DNA of 64,000 nt from Microbacterium endophyticum (GCF_011047135.1 NZ_CP049255.1:2604001-2668000), one strand, 5' to 3'; positions 43,600-51,934 are shown, numbered from the stretch's first letter. Numbers and translations are program-made. The notes: generated by a model from the letters alone, not told the origin.

Positions 43600-44768
43600 G
43601 CTGGCTGCTTTCGATACAGCGTACGAGCTTCGATCTCAGCGGAGACAATCTTTCCCGTGGGCGCAACAATCTCGCTGACGAAGCGCTCGCCGCTGGTAGT
43701 CCGTTCGCAGTGAACAACGATGTCGACGCTCGATGCGACAGCCGGCATCACGAAACCAGCATCGATATTGCGTCCGGCGAGCAGGGGGAGTGCGGTGAGC
43801 TTGCGGAGCGCATCACGTGGTGAATTCGCGTGCACGGTTGCGGCACCAGGCACGCCCGTGTTGAGGGCGAGCAAGAGATCCAGCGCTTCTGCGTCACGAA
43901 CTTCGCCCACGACGATGCGGTCGGGCCGCATGCGAAGTGCCTCTTTTACCAGCCGGCGGAGAGCCACTTCTCCTGTGCCTTCCAAGCTCGGTTGGCGCCC
44001 CTGCAACGAGACAAGGTCAGGGGCGTCGATTGCTAGCTCGAATGTCTCCTCAACCGTCACAATGCGTTGAGAGGTTGCACATGCTGCGATGAGAGCTCCG
44101 AGCAGAGTCGTCTTTCCGGAGTGCGTTGCACCCGAAACGATCACGCTTTTCCCCTTGAGCATTGCGGTTTCAAGGAGGGAGGAAACCTGCTCGGGAAACG
44201 AGCCCGCATGAACCAGATCGTCAAGCTGCCGATATGCGGGCAGGAATTTCCGAATGTTCACGGCCCAGTGGCGCCGCGTGATGTCTGGGATCACGACGTG
44301 GAGCCTGCTGCCGTCGGGGAGCGACGCGTCTACGAACGGCTGGCTGAGGTCTACGCGTCGGCCGGTGGTGTGCAGCATCCGCTCGACGAGGTCACGGACG
44401 GCTGAGTCGGTGAGCGTTACGGGCAGACGCTCAGAGACTCCCCGGCGGGCAGCAAAAATACGGTCGGGGCGATTGAGCCAGATTTCTTCGACCTCGGGGT
44501 CGTCAAGATAAGGCTGCAGGGGTCCAAACCCTGAGACGGCGGCGAGTACCTCGCGAACAAGCGCCGCTTCGTCATCGATTGGTGCCGTGCCCTGAGCGAG
44601 CGCGAGGTCGTTGTGGCGTCGCACTTCGGCGTGGGCGACCCGACGCGCGGTGTCGGGGTCGCGCGCCGGGTCGGTCCTGTCGCCACGCAAGCGATCTCGC
44701 ACTCGCTCAGCTACGGTCACCGAGGCAGAAGAGCCTGGCAAGGCGGATGATGGCGACATGCGCAGCAT
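43596..44768 (-). CDS. tadA: TadA/CpaF pilus-assembly ATPase
   Basis: A 390-aa secretion ATPase of the CpaF group: N-terminal 'GFGPLQPYLDDPEVEEIWLNRPDRIF', Walker A SGATHSGKT (Lys219), 'RIVTVEETFELAI' Asp box, 'ALRMRPDRIVVGEVRDAEALDLLLALNTG' Walker B with the conserved GE and the His of 'ATVHANS'. It powers pilin polymerisation. It leads the operon; no TadZ/CpaE gene is next to it in this window and the prepilin peptidase must be elsewhere. A DnaA box lies 32 bp upstream of its start. Confidence 0.9.
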   Translation of the reverse strand: MLRMSPSSALPGSSASVTVAERVRDRLRGDRTDPARDPDTARRVAHAEVRRHNDLALAQGTAPIDDEAALVREVLAAVSGFGPLQPYLDDPEVEEIWLNRPDRIFAARRGVSERLPVTLTDSAVRDLVERMLHTTGRRVDLSQPFVDASLPDGSRLHVVIPDITRRHWAVNIRKFLPAYRQLDDLVHAGSFPEQVSSLLETAMLKGKSVIVSGATHSGKTTLLGALIAACATSQRIVTVEETFELAIDAPDLVSLQGRQPSLEGTGEVALRRLVKEALRMRPDRIVVGEVRDAEALDLLLALNTGVPGAATVHANSPRDALRKLTALPLLAGRNIDAGFVMPAVASSVDIVVHCERTTSGERFVSEIVAPTGKIVSAEIEARTLYRKQPA

Positions 44769-44799
44769 CCTGACAATCGGATGCTGTCACTCGCTGAAG

Positions 44800-44808
44800 T
44801 TATCCACA
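44800..44808 (+). promoter_or_regulatory. Perfect DnaA-box sequence TTATCCACA in tad/prfB divergent region
   Basis: The exact DnaA nonamer lies between the tad operon and prfB. It is the second copy in the window (the first is at 8828). Confidence 0.5.
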
Positions 44809-44864
44809 GTCTTTGGTCAGCGGGAGAATGTCCGTGCGGGCTCGGGTCAGGCGCAGATCCGCGT

Positions 44865-44870
44865 TAGTCT
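44865..44870 (+). promoter_or_regulatory. Candidate -10 (TAGTCT) for leaderless prfB mRNA
   Basis: TAGTCT ends 8 nt before the prfB ATG and no ribosome site is visible between them. Confidence 0.4.
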
Positions 44871-44878
44871 GAACTGTC

Positions 44879-45988
44879 ATGCTCGAAATCGATCTCTCCG
44901 CCGACATCCAGGCCTTGCGCTCCACCTTCAACGACATCAAGAGCGTTGTAGATGTGGCATCGCTGCGCACCGAGATTGAACGACTGTCTGAAGCGGCGGG
45001 TGTTCCCGACCTCTGGGACGATCCTGAGTCAGCTCAGAAAGTGACGAGCGCGCTGAGCCACCGTCAGAGCGAACTTGCTCGCATCGAAAGCCTCGAGCGT
45101 CGACTCGACGACCTCGAAGTGCTCATCGAGCTCGCCAATGAAATGGGCGATGAAGACTCGGCCGACGAGGCCCGTAAGGAGCTCGCCGAGATCGTCGATG
45201 TCATCGGCCAGCTCGAAGTTCAGACGCTGCTCGACGGTGAATACGATGCCCGTCCGGCTGTCATCACTATTCGTTCGGGAGCGGGTGGGGTCGATGCTGC
45301 CGACTTCGCCGAAATGCTGCTGCGCATGTATCTCCGTTGGGCCGAGCAGCACAATTACTCAACGACTGTCATGGACACGTCGTACGCCGAAGAAGCGGGC
45401 ATCAAGTCGGCCACTTTCGAGGTCGATGCGCCCTACGCGTTCGGAACTCTCAGCGTCGAAGCGGGCACGCACCGTCTCGTGCGCATGAGTCCATTCGGGG
45501 CCGCGGGCAAGCGCCAGACCTCGTTTGCTGCGGTCGAAGTCATTCCGCTGATGGAAGAGGCTGTCGCCGTGGATGTTCCCGAGGGGGATATTAGGGTTGA
45601 CGTCTTCCGTTCGTCAGGTCCTGGCGGACAGTCGGTCAACACGACCGACTCTGCGGTGCGCATAACCCACCTTCCGACCGGCATCGTCGTCTCGATGCAG
45701 AACGAGAAGAGTCAGATCCAGAACCGCGCGGCAGCTCTTCGCGTGCTGCAGTCTCGTCTGTTGTTGCTGCAGAAAGAGCAAGAAGCCGCGACGAAGAAAG
45801 AACTCGCGGGAACGATCACCGCGAGCTGGGGTGATCAGATGCGGTCCTACGTGCTTGCTCCGTATCAAATGGTGAAAGATCTTCGCACCGACCACGAGGT
45901 CAACAACCCGAGCGCGGTTTTCGACGGTGATCTCGACGGATTCATCGCTGCCGGCATCCGTTGGCGCAAGCGTCGCGACGACGACTGA
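44879..45988 (+). CDS. prfB: Peptide chain release factor 2
   Basis: RF2 ends translation at UGA and UAA. The 369-aa protein carries the RF2 stop-codon tripeptide Ser-Pro-Phe in '[15 protein letters not shown]' (about 204-206) and the GGQ motif in '[19 protein letters not shown]' (about 250). The gene reads straight through without the in-frame UGA and slippery site used for autoregulatory frameshifting in many bacteria. A hairpin terminator follows, separating it from ftsE. Confidence 0.96.
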   Translation: MLEIDLSADIQALRSTFNDIKSVVDVASLRTEIERLSEAAGVPDLWDDPESAQKVTSALSHRQSELARIESLERRLDDLEVLIELANEMGDEDSADEARKELAEIVDVIGQLEVQTLLDGEYDARPAVITIRSGAGGVDAADFAEMLLRMYLRWAEQHNYSTTVMDTSYAEEAGIKSATFEVDAPYAFGTLSVEAGTHRLVRMSPFGAAGKRQTSFAAVEVIPLMEEAVAVDVPEGDIRVDVFRSSGPGGQSVNTTDSAVRITHLPTGIVVSMQNEKSQIQNRAAALRVLQSRLLLLQKEQEAATKKELAGTITASWGDQMRSYVLAPYQMVKDLRTDHEVNNPSAVFDGDLDGFIAAGIRWRKRRDDD

Positions 45989-45993
45989 GTAGT

Positions 45994-46022
45994 GAGCGCT
46001 GCGCTGGCGCTCGAATGTTTTT
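45994..46022 (+). terminator. Probable intrinsic terminator after prfB
   Basis: GAGCGC-n7-GCGCTC hairpin, then GAATGTTTTT, 5 bp after the prfB stop. The stem is short (6 bp), so efficiency is uncertain. Confidence 0.55.
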
Positions 46023-46097
46023 CACAGGGGACACGCATGCCGGCGCGCCGTGTGCTTTCCGGGCGTTCACGTGCTGCGAGCTTAGGCTGACACAGCC

Positions 46098-47075
46098 ATG
46101 ATCCGGTTTGAAAATGTTACTAAGCGGTATCGCGGCACCTCTCGTCCCGCGTTGAACAACGTCGACTTCGAGGTGCAACGCGGAGAGTTCGTGTTCCTCG
46201 TGGGAGCTTCGGGGTCAGGAAAGTCGTCGTGTTTGCGGCTTATCCTCCGAGAAGATGCACCCTCTGAGGGGCGTGTTGTCGTGCTCGGTCGCGACCTCCG
46301 CTCGCTGTCGAACCGCAAAGTTCCCTACTTTCGTCGGCACATCGGCTCCGTGTTTCAGGACTTCCGCCTCTTGCCGAACAAGACGGTCTTCCAAAACGTT
46401 GCGTTCACCCTTCAGGTGATCGGTGCCTCGCGTGGGTTCATCCAACAAGCCGTTCCCGAAGCGCTCGCTCTGGTGGGCCTCGACGGCAAACAGAAGCGGA
46501 TGCCTCACGAACTTTCCGGTGGCGAGCAGCAGCGCGTGGCTATCGCGCGCGCGCTCGTCAACCGTCCTCAGATCCTGCTCGCCGATGAGCCAACAGGAAA
46601 CCTAGACCCTGCGACATCCGTTGACATCATGCAGCTTCTCGCGCGGATCAACGCAGGCGGCACGACGGTGGTCATGGCAACTCACGAAGCGAGTTTCGTT
46701 GACCAGATGCGCCGACGCGTGATCGAACTCAGCAATGGTGACATCGTGCGCGATGAGCGCCACGGCGGCTATGGCGACATTTCGGGTGTTCCTAAGCTTG
46801 CTCCGCAGGTCGAGAAGGGCGCGGCATCCGTTGCCGCGTTGACGGCCGTTCTTGAGCTGCAGCGTGAAATCGTTGAGACAGGCGAAATTGAGCCGCTCGT
46901 GATTGACGCTGCGGTGGATGCCGCGGCCCGGGCCGCTCACTCCGCGACCACCGAAGCGGAGCCCGCAGATATCTCAAGCGCGGCACAGGACGCTGGTGTC
47001 GATATCGCAGAGCTCGGCCTCGCGGACCGACTCGGGTTACAGAAGAACGACGACGAAGTGGGGCCAACGCGATGA
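46098..47075 (+). CDS. ftsE: Cell division ABC ATPase FtsE with C-terminal extension
   Basis: FtsE pairs with FtsX to activate peptidoglycan hydrolases at the septum. Residues 1-220 are the standard FtsE domain: 'MIRFENVTKRYRG', Walker A GASGSGKS (36-43), 'FQDFRLLPNKTVFQNVAF', signature LSGGEQQR and Walker B 'LLADEPTGNLDP'. The remaining about 105 residues are an Ala/Glu-rich extension not present in the usual about 229-aa proteins. No ribosome site is seen; TAGGCT lies 9 nt before the ATG. The gene overlaps ftsX by 4 bp. Confidence 0.94.
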   Translation: MIRFENVTKRYRGTSRPALNNVDFEVQRGEFVFLVGASGSGKSSCLRLILREDAPSEGRVVVLGRDLRSLSNRKVPYFRRHIGSVFQDFRLLPNKTVFQNVAFTLQVIGASRGFIQQAVPEALALVGLDGKQKRMPHELSGGEQQRVAIARALVNRPQILLADEPTGNLDPATSVDIMQLLARINAGGTTVVMATHEASFVDQMRRRVIELSNGDIVRDERHGGYGDISGVPKLAPQVEKGAASVAALTAVLELQREIVETGEIEPLVIDAAVDAAARAAHSATTEAEPADISSAAQDAGVDIAELGLADRLGLQKNDDEVGPTR

Positions 47076-47986
47076 GGCTCGGTCTTGTTCTTTCAGAAGC
47101 TTTCGGCGGTCTCCGCCGCAACATCTCGATGGTGATCTCTGTCATTTTGGTGACTTTCGTCTCGCTGACTTTCGTCGGCTCGGCGGTGTTGATGCAGATG
47201 CAGATCGGCCAGATGCGTGATTACTGGAGTAATCGTGCGCAGGTTGCCGTGTACATGTGCACATCAGTCTCGACGGCAGCGACCTGCACGGACGGAGCAG
47301 CGGACGAAGATCAGCTCCAGGCGGTGCGCGACCAGCTCGATGGCGCGGCACTGGCTCCGCTTATCCGTGACTACGACTATCAGACCAGCGACGAAGCCTA
47401 CGACGAAGCCATCCAGCAACTGGGCGAGGAGTACGAGGGCATCATCACGCCTGAGCAGCTCAACGCGACGTTCTGGATCAACCTCGTAGATCAGACCCAA
47501 TCGGATGTGTTGTCTGAGGCATTCAGTGGAATGGATGGCGTCGAAGAGGTGCAAGACCAGATGCAGTATCTGGAGCCGTTGTTCTCTGCACTCACCGTCG
47601 CCACGTACATCGCTGTCGGTATTGCCGGTTTGATGCTGATCGCTGCGGTGCTGCTCATTGCGACGACAATTCGGCTTTCTGCTTTTGCTCGCAGAAAAGA
47701 ACTCGGCATCATGAGGCTCGTTGGTGCGTCGAACCGCTTCATTCAAACGCCATTCATCCTCGAGGGTGTTTTCGCAGCACTCATCGGTTCGGCGCTCGCG
47801 AGCGTTGCCGTGTGGGGGATCGTGAGCGTCGGTGTCGACGACTACCTCCGCAGCCGAATCACTTTCGTGACGACCTGGGTGGGTGGCGCGGAGCTTGCAA
47901 TCGTGATTCCGGTGATTATCGTGATCGGTATCGTCTTGGCTGCATTCTCAGCAGGCTTCGCCATCCGACGTTGGCTGCGGGCTTAA
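47072..47986 (+). CDS. ftsX: Cell division protein FtsX
   Basis: A 304-aa permease-like partner of FtsE. It has one N-terminal membrane helix ('NISMVISVILVTFVSLTFVGSAVLM'), an extracytoplasmic domain with a Cys pair (MCTSVSTAATC) and 'YDEAIQQLGEEY' and 'NATFWINL' as in other FtsX, then three helices with the FtsX block 'TIRLSAFARRKELGIMRLVGASNRFIQTPFILEG'. The ATG overlaps the ftsE stop. Confidence 0.95.
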   Translation: MRLGLVLSEAFGGLRRNISMVISVILVTFVSLTFVGSAVLMQMQIGQMRDYWSNRAQVAVYMCTSVSTAATCTDGAADEDQLQAVRDQLDGAALAPLIRDYDYQTSDEAYDEAIQQLGEEYEGIITPEQLNATFWINLVDQTQSDVLSEAFSGMDGVEEVQDQMQYLEPLFSALTVATYIAVGIAGLMLIAAVLLIATTIRLSAFARRKELGIMRLVGASNRFIQTPFILEGVFAALIGSALASVAVWGIVSVGVDDYLRSRITFVTTWVGGAELAIVIPVIIVIGIVLAAFSAGFAIRRWLRA

Positions 47987-48052
47987 CCGCGCTGCCACTG
48001 CTAGACTGGCGGGCTGCTGCGTGCTGTGCGCGGCACATAATCTGGAGTCAGC

Positions 48053-48529
48053 ATGCCTAGGGAACGCGGCGAGAAGGTCATCGCGACCAACCGTCGCGCG
48101 CGCCACGAATACAACATTGAGAAGACGTACGAAGCTGGCATGGTGTTGACCGGTACCGAGGTGAAGTCGCTCCGTCAAGGACGTGCAAACCTCTCTGATG
48201 GTTACGCATATGTCGATGGCGGAGAGATCTTCCTCGACTCGGTGCACATCCCCGAGTACTCGCAGGGGCACTGGACGAATCACGCGTCTAAGCGCGTGCG
48301 CAAGTTGTTGCTGCACAAAGAAGAGATCGTAAAAATCTCACATGCAGTTTCAGCTGGCGGCTACACACTCGTGCCGCTGAAGCTTTACTTCTCTGATGGC
48401 CGCGCGAAGGTAGAAATTGCCATCGCGAAGGGTAAGCACGAGTGGGATAAGCGTCAGACGCTCCGCGAGCGTCAAGATAAGCGTGAAGCCGAGCGTGCAA
48501 TGCGCACTCGCAACCGCATGGGCGACTAG
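48053..48529 (+). CDS. smpB: SsrA-binding protein SmpB
   Basis: SmpB delivers tmRNA to stalled ribosomes. The 158-aa protein contains '[45 protein letters not shown]' and the basic tail '[18 protein letters not shown]', both typical. The ATG follows TGGAG at 6 nt. The tmRNA gene is about 0.8 kb downstream with only a SIMPL-domain gene between, on the opposite strand. Confidence 0.96.
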   Translation: MPRERGEKVIATNRRARHEYNIEKTYEAGMVLTGTEVKSLRQGRANLSDGYAYVDGGEIFLDSVHIPEYSQGHWTNHASKRVRKLLLHKEEIVKISHAVSAGGYTLVPLKLYFSDGRAKVEIAIAKGKHEWDKRQTLRERQDKREAERAMRTRNRMGD

Positions 48530-48542
48530 CGCAGGATCTTGT

Positions 48543-49208
48543 TCAGGACGCCCGAAATCGAGCATCGACTGCGGCTGAGACCACGATGTCGTCTGGGCGA
48601 AGCGCGAGGCCTTGAGATGAGGCATCCGCGGCCATCGCGCGCATTCCGTAAAGGGCAGCGGGCGACGACGGTGTGGCCGGTGCGTCAGAGAGCATTCCGC
48701 TGTCAGCGACCTCCACCGCGCTGACGGACGAGAGTCCGAGAGCTTCGGCGTAGGCCTTAGCGCGTGCGACAGCGACCGATACAGCGCGTGCCGCAGCGTC
48801 AGACTCCGCGCGCGCGGCCGCGACGGACCCCAACCGCCAGACCACGCTTTCGACCGACACCGTATCTACGGTGGATATCTCTTCAATCCACGACGAAAGC
48901 TCACTTGCATCAGCGAAAATCGCGGTGAACTGAATCGAGGCGTGGTGCACAAGATCCGATCGCTGCCCTTCACCGTTCCAGGGGCGATCTGACCACACTG
49001 TGATGCGTTCACTCGTCCAGCGGGACACCGCGCCGGCGCTGTGGCGGTGATCGAGCCCTGTGCGAATCGGAGCGGCGTGAGCGGTGACCTCGTCGACAAC
49101 TGCGACGCGCTCTGGTCCCTCGGCGCGAACTGCGACGCGCACGACGCCCTCTTCAGGCGTGTAGCGGTCTTCGTGTTCGCCGCGGACAGTGATGATGACA
49201 TCGCTCAT
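48543..49208 (-). CDS. SIMPL-domain (DUF541) protein
   Basis: A 221-aa protein of the SIMPL/DUF541 family: 'VIITVRGEHEDRYTPEEGVVRVAVRAEGP' start, 'DAAARAVSVAVARAKAYAEALGLSSVSAVEVADSG' and 'PDDIVVSAAVDARF' end. No signal peptide is visible, so unlike many family members it may be cytoplasmic. The role is unknown; some relatives affect oxidative stress. It lies between smpB and ssrA on the opposite strand. Confidence 0.85.
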   Translation of the reverse strand: MSDVIITVRGEHEDRYTPEEGVVRVAVRAEGPERVAVVDEVTAHAAPIRTGLDHRHSAGAVSRWTSERITVWSDRPWNGEGQRSDLVHHASIQFTAIFADASELSSWIEEISTVDTVSVESVVWRLGSVAAARAESDAAARAVSVAVARAKAYAEALGLSSVSAVEVADSGMLSDAPATPSSPAALYGMRAMAADASSQGLALRPDDIVVSAAVDARFRAS

Positions 49209-49258
49209 AGACCCGAGCCTACGGTCACGCAGCGGGAATTTCGAGGGGAGTGGATTCG

Positions 49259-49287
49259 TTGTAAGCTGTAACGCTCGGACGTAGTTA
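49259..49287 (+). promoter_or_regulatory. Candidate ssrA promoter (TTGTAA - 17 bp - TAGTTA)
   Basis: A -35-like TTGTAA and -10-like TAGTTA at 17-bp spacing lie 56 bp before the mature tmRNA 5' end, leaving a short leader for RNase P removal. Confidence 0.45.
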
Positions 49288-49343
49288 GTGTTCGAGTTGG
49301 TAATTCAACAGTGTGACAACGGCCCCTTCGCAAGAAGGACCAC

Positions 49344-49711
49344 GGGGATGATCGGTTTCGACATCGCCTGCGAATCTGCGAGAAGCGGGCCGAGGATGCA
49401 GGGTTATCTCGAGAACGCTCCCTGCAAAAACTATAGTTGCCGATTCCAATCGCAACGACTTCGCCCTCGCTGCATAAGCGAGCCCGATAGTCCGTCAGAC
49501 CGTGGGCGACCCCGCCACGGACCCTGGCGTCATTTAGGGGTCTTGCTGAACGGTGGCGTCTGGACGCCGTTCGGGACTTTTCCCAGGCTGGGCCCGTCGA
49601 CTTAGGTGTCTGTGACAAATGTCGGGGCCGAGTAGAACGTCTTCACAGACTGCGCCCGGAGAAGCCCCAGAGACTCAGTGATGGACGGGGGTTCGATTCC
49701 CCCCATCTCCA
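49344..49711 (+). ncRNA. ssrA: Transfer-messenger RNA (tmRNA)
   Basis: The 368-nt RNA starts GGGGATGATCGG and ends with the tRNA-like half GGTTCGATTCC and CATCTCC, which pairs with the 5' GGGGATG; CCA is not encoded. The tag reading frame (49439-49477) gives ADSNRNDFALAA and a TAA, close to other actinobacterial tags. It rescues stalled ribosomes with SmpB. A strong terminator follows. Confidence 0.97.
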
Positions 49712-49733
49712 CGCAGCCGTTGTCACGAACGAG

Positions 49734-49778
49734 AAATGCCCATCCTTCGCAACATTTTGCGAAGGATGGGCATTTTCC
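49734..49778 (+). terminator. Intrinsic terminator of ssrA
   Basis: A perfect 19-bp stem (AAATGCCC... arm) with a 4-nt loop and a following TTTT run, 23 bp after the tmRNA end. Confidence 0.9.
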
Positions 49779-49813
49779 TTGTGCGGAATTCACACAGCCG
49801 CAACACTGAGAAC

Positions 49814-50131
49814 ATGATCATCGTTACGACCAATGACGTTCCAGGGCACTCCATCACCAATGTCTTCGGCGAGGTATTCGGACTCACAGTTCGCTCACGT
49901 CACATCGGCTCCAATATCGGCGCGTCATTCAAGGCTCTTGCCGGAGGCGAACTGAAGGGCATCACACAACTCCTTCACGAAACTCGCGACGAGGCACTGT
50001 CACGCCTCGCCGCTGAGGCCAACAGCAAGGGCGCCAACGCTGTCGTGGCTTTTCGGTTCGAAACCAACGACTACGGTGACGGCGGCGGCGTTGAGGTGTG
50101 TGCGTACGGCACCGCAGTCACCATTAGCTAA
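49814..50131 (+). CDS. YbjQ/UPF0145 heavy-metal-binding-domain family protein
   Basis: A 105-aa protein typical of the YbjQ (DUF74) family: 'IIVTTNDVPGHSITNVFGEVFGLTVRS', 'HIGSNIGASFKALAGGELKGITQLLHETRDEALSRLAAEA' and 'GANAVVAFRF'. I start at the ATG at 49814; the frame extends upstream only through the ssrA terminator. The family forms a pentamer in structures and has no proven function. Confidence 0.9.
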   Translation: MIIVTTNDVPGHSITNVFGEVFGLTVRSRHIGSNIGASFKALAGGELKGITQLLHETRDEALSRLAAEANSKGANAVVAFRFETNDYGDGGGVEVCAYGTAVTIS

Positions 50132-50218
50132 CCTCACACCGACGTTCGCCCAGGAACCCCTGCTAACTTTCGCAGGCTGGCATCTTGCCTGCTTCAGGGA
50201 AGACACGTATCGATTGTC

Positions 50219-50245
50219 TGCTCCTCTGGGTTTCTCAGAGGAGCA
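50219..50245 (+). promoter_or_regulatory. Perfect 10-bp hairpin burying the ribosome site of the DUF1611 gene
   Basis: TGCTCCTCTG pairs exactly with CAGAGGAGCA across a 7-nt loop. The right arm contains the AGAGGAG ribosome site and ends 2 nt before the ATG at 50248. This could be a translational switch such as an RNA thermometer or protein-bound leader. Confidence 0.6.
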
Positions 50246-50247
50246 CC

Positions 50248-51342
50248 ATGCCCGTTTCAGTTACCGCCGTCGTCTATTGCGAGGGCAAGTTCGCTCAGCA
50301 AGATGGCAAGACAGCGAACGGCCTCGTCCGCAACTCGCAGAAGTACGAAATCCTCAGCGTCATCGACAGCACGCAGGCTGGTCGAGATGCAGGATTTCTT
50401 CTGAGTGGTGTCGCTAACGGGATACCGGTGCTGGCGAACCTGACCGAAGCAATCGCGCACGCCGGCCGTGTGCCGAATTCGCTGATCTTCGGAATGGCGC
50501 CGGCGGGTGGTCTGCTCACTGAACTCCAGCGCACTGATCTTCTTGAAGGCATAGCGCGCGGGATGAACCTCGTGAATGGCTTGCACGAATTTCTCAACGA
50601 AGATCCCGAGTTCGCGTCGGCAGCGCTACTGGCTGGCGTCAGCATCACCGATGTGCGACGCACGAAAGACCGCAAAGATCTTCGTCTATTCTCAGGTCGA
50701 ATCTTCGATGTGACGTGTCCTCGGGTCGCTGTGCTCGGAACCGATGGCGCGATCGGAAAACGCACGACAACGACGCTTCTTGTCGAGGCCCTTAATGCGC
50801 GCGGTGTGAAAGCCATCATGGTCGGCACCGGCCAAACCGCACTTATCCAGGGCGCCAAGTACGCTGTTGCTTTGGATTCCACGGTTCCGCAGTTCTGCTC
50901 CGGCGAGGTTGAAGCGCAGGTCGTCGCAGCTTTCGAGAACGAGGATCCCGACATTATTGTGATTGAGAGCCAGGGCGCGCTGAGTCATCCTGCGTACTTG
51001 ACGTCTGCCTATATCTTGCGGGGAAGCCGCCCCGACGGCGTCATCGTGCAGCACGCACCGAAGCGCGAGATGCTCGACGATTACCAGTTCTTGCCGATGC
51101 CGACGGCCGCGAGTGAGATAGCTCTGATCGAGAGCTTCGCTGACACGCGCGTGATCGGAGTCACGATCAACCATGAACACATGACGGACGATCAGATCAG
51201 CTCGGCGATAGACGAGCACGAACTCGAGCTCGGGATTCCCTCGACCGACCCTCTGACGCGCCCGCTGGACAGGCTCGTAGAGATGGTCTTGATGGCTTAT
51301 CCCACGCTAGCCGAGCGTGCCACAGCGACGCTGGTTGAGTAG
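50248..51342 (+). CDS. DUF1611 family P-loop protein (DgcN-like)
   Basis: A 364-aa DUF1611 protein. The N-domain has 'VVYCEGKFAQQDGKTANGLVRNSQKYEILSVID'-type strands and 'PNSLIFGMAPAGG'; the C-domain starts with 'VAVLGTDGAIGKRTTTTLLVEALNARG', a P-loop, and has 'IVIESQGALSHPAYLTS' and 'VIVQHAPKR'. From what I recall, the D-glutamate N-acetyltransferase DgcN belongs to this family and is usually next to an enolase-type racemase or a dehydrogenase; no such partner is adjacent here. The ATG at 50248 follows AGAGGAG, sequestered in a hairpin. Confidence 0.82.
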   Translation: MPVSVTAVVYCEGKFAQQDGKTANGLVRNSQKYEILSVIDSTQAGRDAGFLLSGVANGIPVLANLTEAIAHAGRVPNSLIFGMAPAGGLLTELQRTDLLEGIARGMNLVNGLHEFLNEDPEFASAALLAGVSITDVRRTKDRKDLRLFSGRIFDVTCPRVAVLGTDGAIGKRTTTTLLVEALNARGVKAIMVGTGQTALIQGAKYAVALDSTVPQFCSGEVEAQVVAAFENEDPDIIVIESQGALSHPAYLTSAYILRGSRPDGVIVQHAPKREMLDDYQFLPMPTAASEIALIESFADTRVIGVTINHEHMTDDQISSAIDEHELELGIPSTDPLTRPLDRLVEMVLMAYPTLAERATATLVE

Positions 51343-51387
51343 TGACGATCGCGGCCGACTAATCTTCACTTGCGCTCACGTGTCAAC

Positions 51388-51393
51388 TAGCGT
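51388..51393 (+). promoter_or_regulatory. Candidate -10 (TAGCGT) for leaderless small membrane protein gene
   Basis: TAGCGT ends 7 nt before the ATG at 51401, and a weak -35-like TTCACT lies 17 bp further upstream. No ribosome site is present. Confidence 0.4.
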
Positions 51394-51400
51394 GGAATCT

Positions 51401-51706
51401 ATGGTCAAACCCGAAAACGCATCGCGCCATTCTTCTCGACACGTGCGGAATGTGCTCACCTTGACGGCGCTGGTGGCTGGCTCTACCGCATTCGGGTTCG
51501 TCTTCGGGTACTTCTGTCAGAGCGTGATCATGGGAATCATAGGGGGAGCGGTCTTCGCCGGGCTTTCTGGACTTTGGTCGTGGCGAGTGCGCCGATCGGG
51601 TGAAATTTCGGTTGAAGCCGAAGATCTCCATGAGGCGAAACGCGCCCAGGGCAAACGATACGGCCCGCTGGGTGACGCGAACTCTCGCGTCACGGGGCTC
51701 GGCTGA
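51401..51706 (+). CDS. Small two-helix membrane protein, hypothetical
   Basis: A 101-aa protein with two hydrophobic helices ('VLTLTALVAGSTAFGFVFGYF' and 'SVIMGIIGGAVFAGLSGLWSW') between a basic N-terminus and a charged tail. I do not recognise a family. The frame is open upstream to 51317 but that part re-reads the DUF1611 end; the ATG at 51401 with TAGCGT just before is preferred. Confidence 0.65.
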   Translation: MVKPENASRHSSRHVRNVLTLTALVAGSTAFGFVFGYFCQSVIMGIIGGAVFAGLSGLWSWRVRRSGEISVEAEDLHEAKRAQGKRYGPLGDANSRVTGLG

Positions 51707-51787
51707 GAGCTGGTGGGCTGCAGTGATTGACTGCGCGTGTAGCCTCAGCACAACAGGGTCACCGCGGCTCTCGAAGGAGCACGACCC

Positions 51788-51934
51788 ATGGCTGAAAAAA
51801 ATACGCGCAAAGAGAGCGGCAAAACTGCTCCCGCAAAGACGCTGAAAGAAAAGCGTCAGGCGAAGGCTGACAAGAAGGCCGTCGCCAACCGCGGCGCCGA
51901 CTCTGATGTCGTTGCCAGGTCAAAAAAGCGTTAG
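51788..51934 (+). CDS. Small basic Lys/Ala-rich protein (48 aa)
   Basis: ATG at 51788 after GAAGGAG at 9 nt; a 48-residue protein with 13 Lys and 5 Arg and no Cys or hydrophobic run (starts MAEKNTRKESGK, ends VVARSKKR). It could be a nucleic-acid-binding or ribosome-associated small protein, but I recognise no family. The clear ribosome site and the tight fit before the next gene support it as real. Confidence 0.6.
   Translation: MAEKNTRKESGKTAPAKTLKEKRQAKADKKAVANRGADSDVVARSKKR

Noticed and set aside
44879..45988. Programmed +1 frameshift in prfB
   Set aside because: The RF2 frame is continuous from the ATG; no early in-frame TGA with a slippery CTT and upstream ribosome-like site is present.
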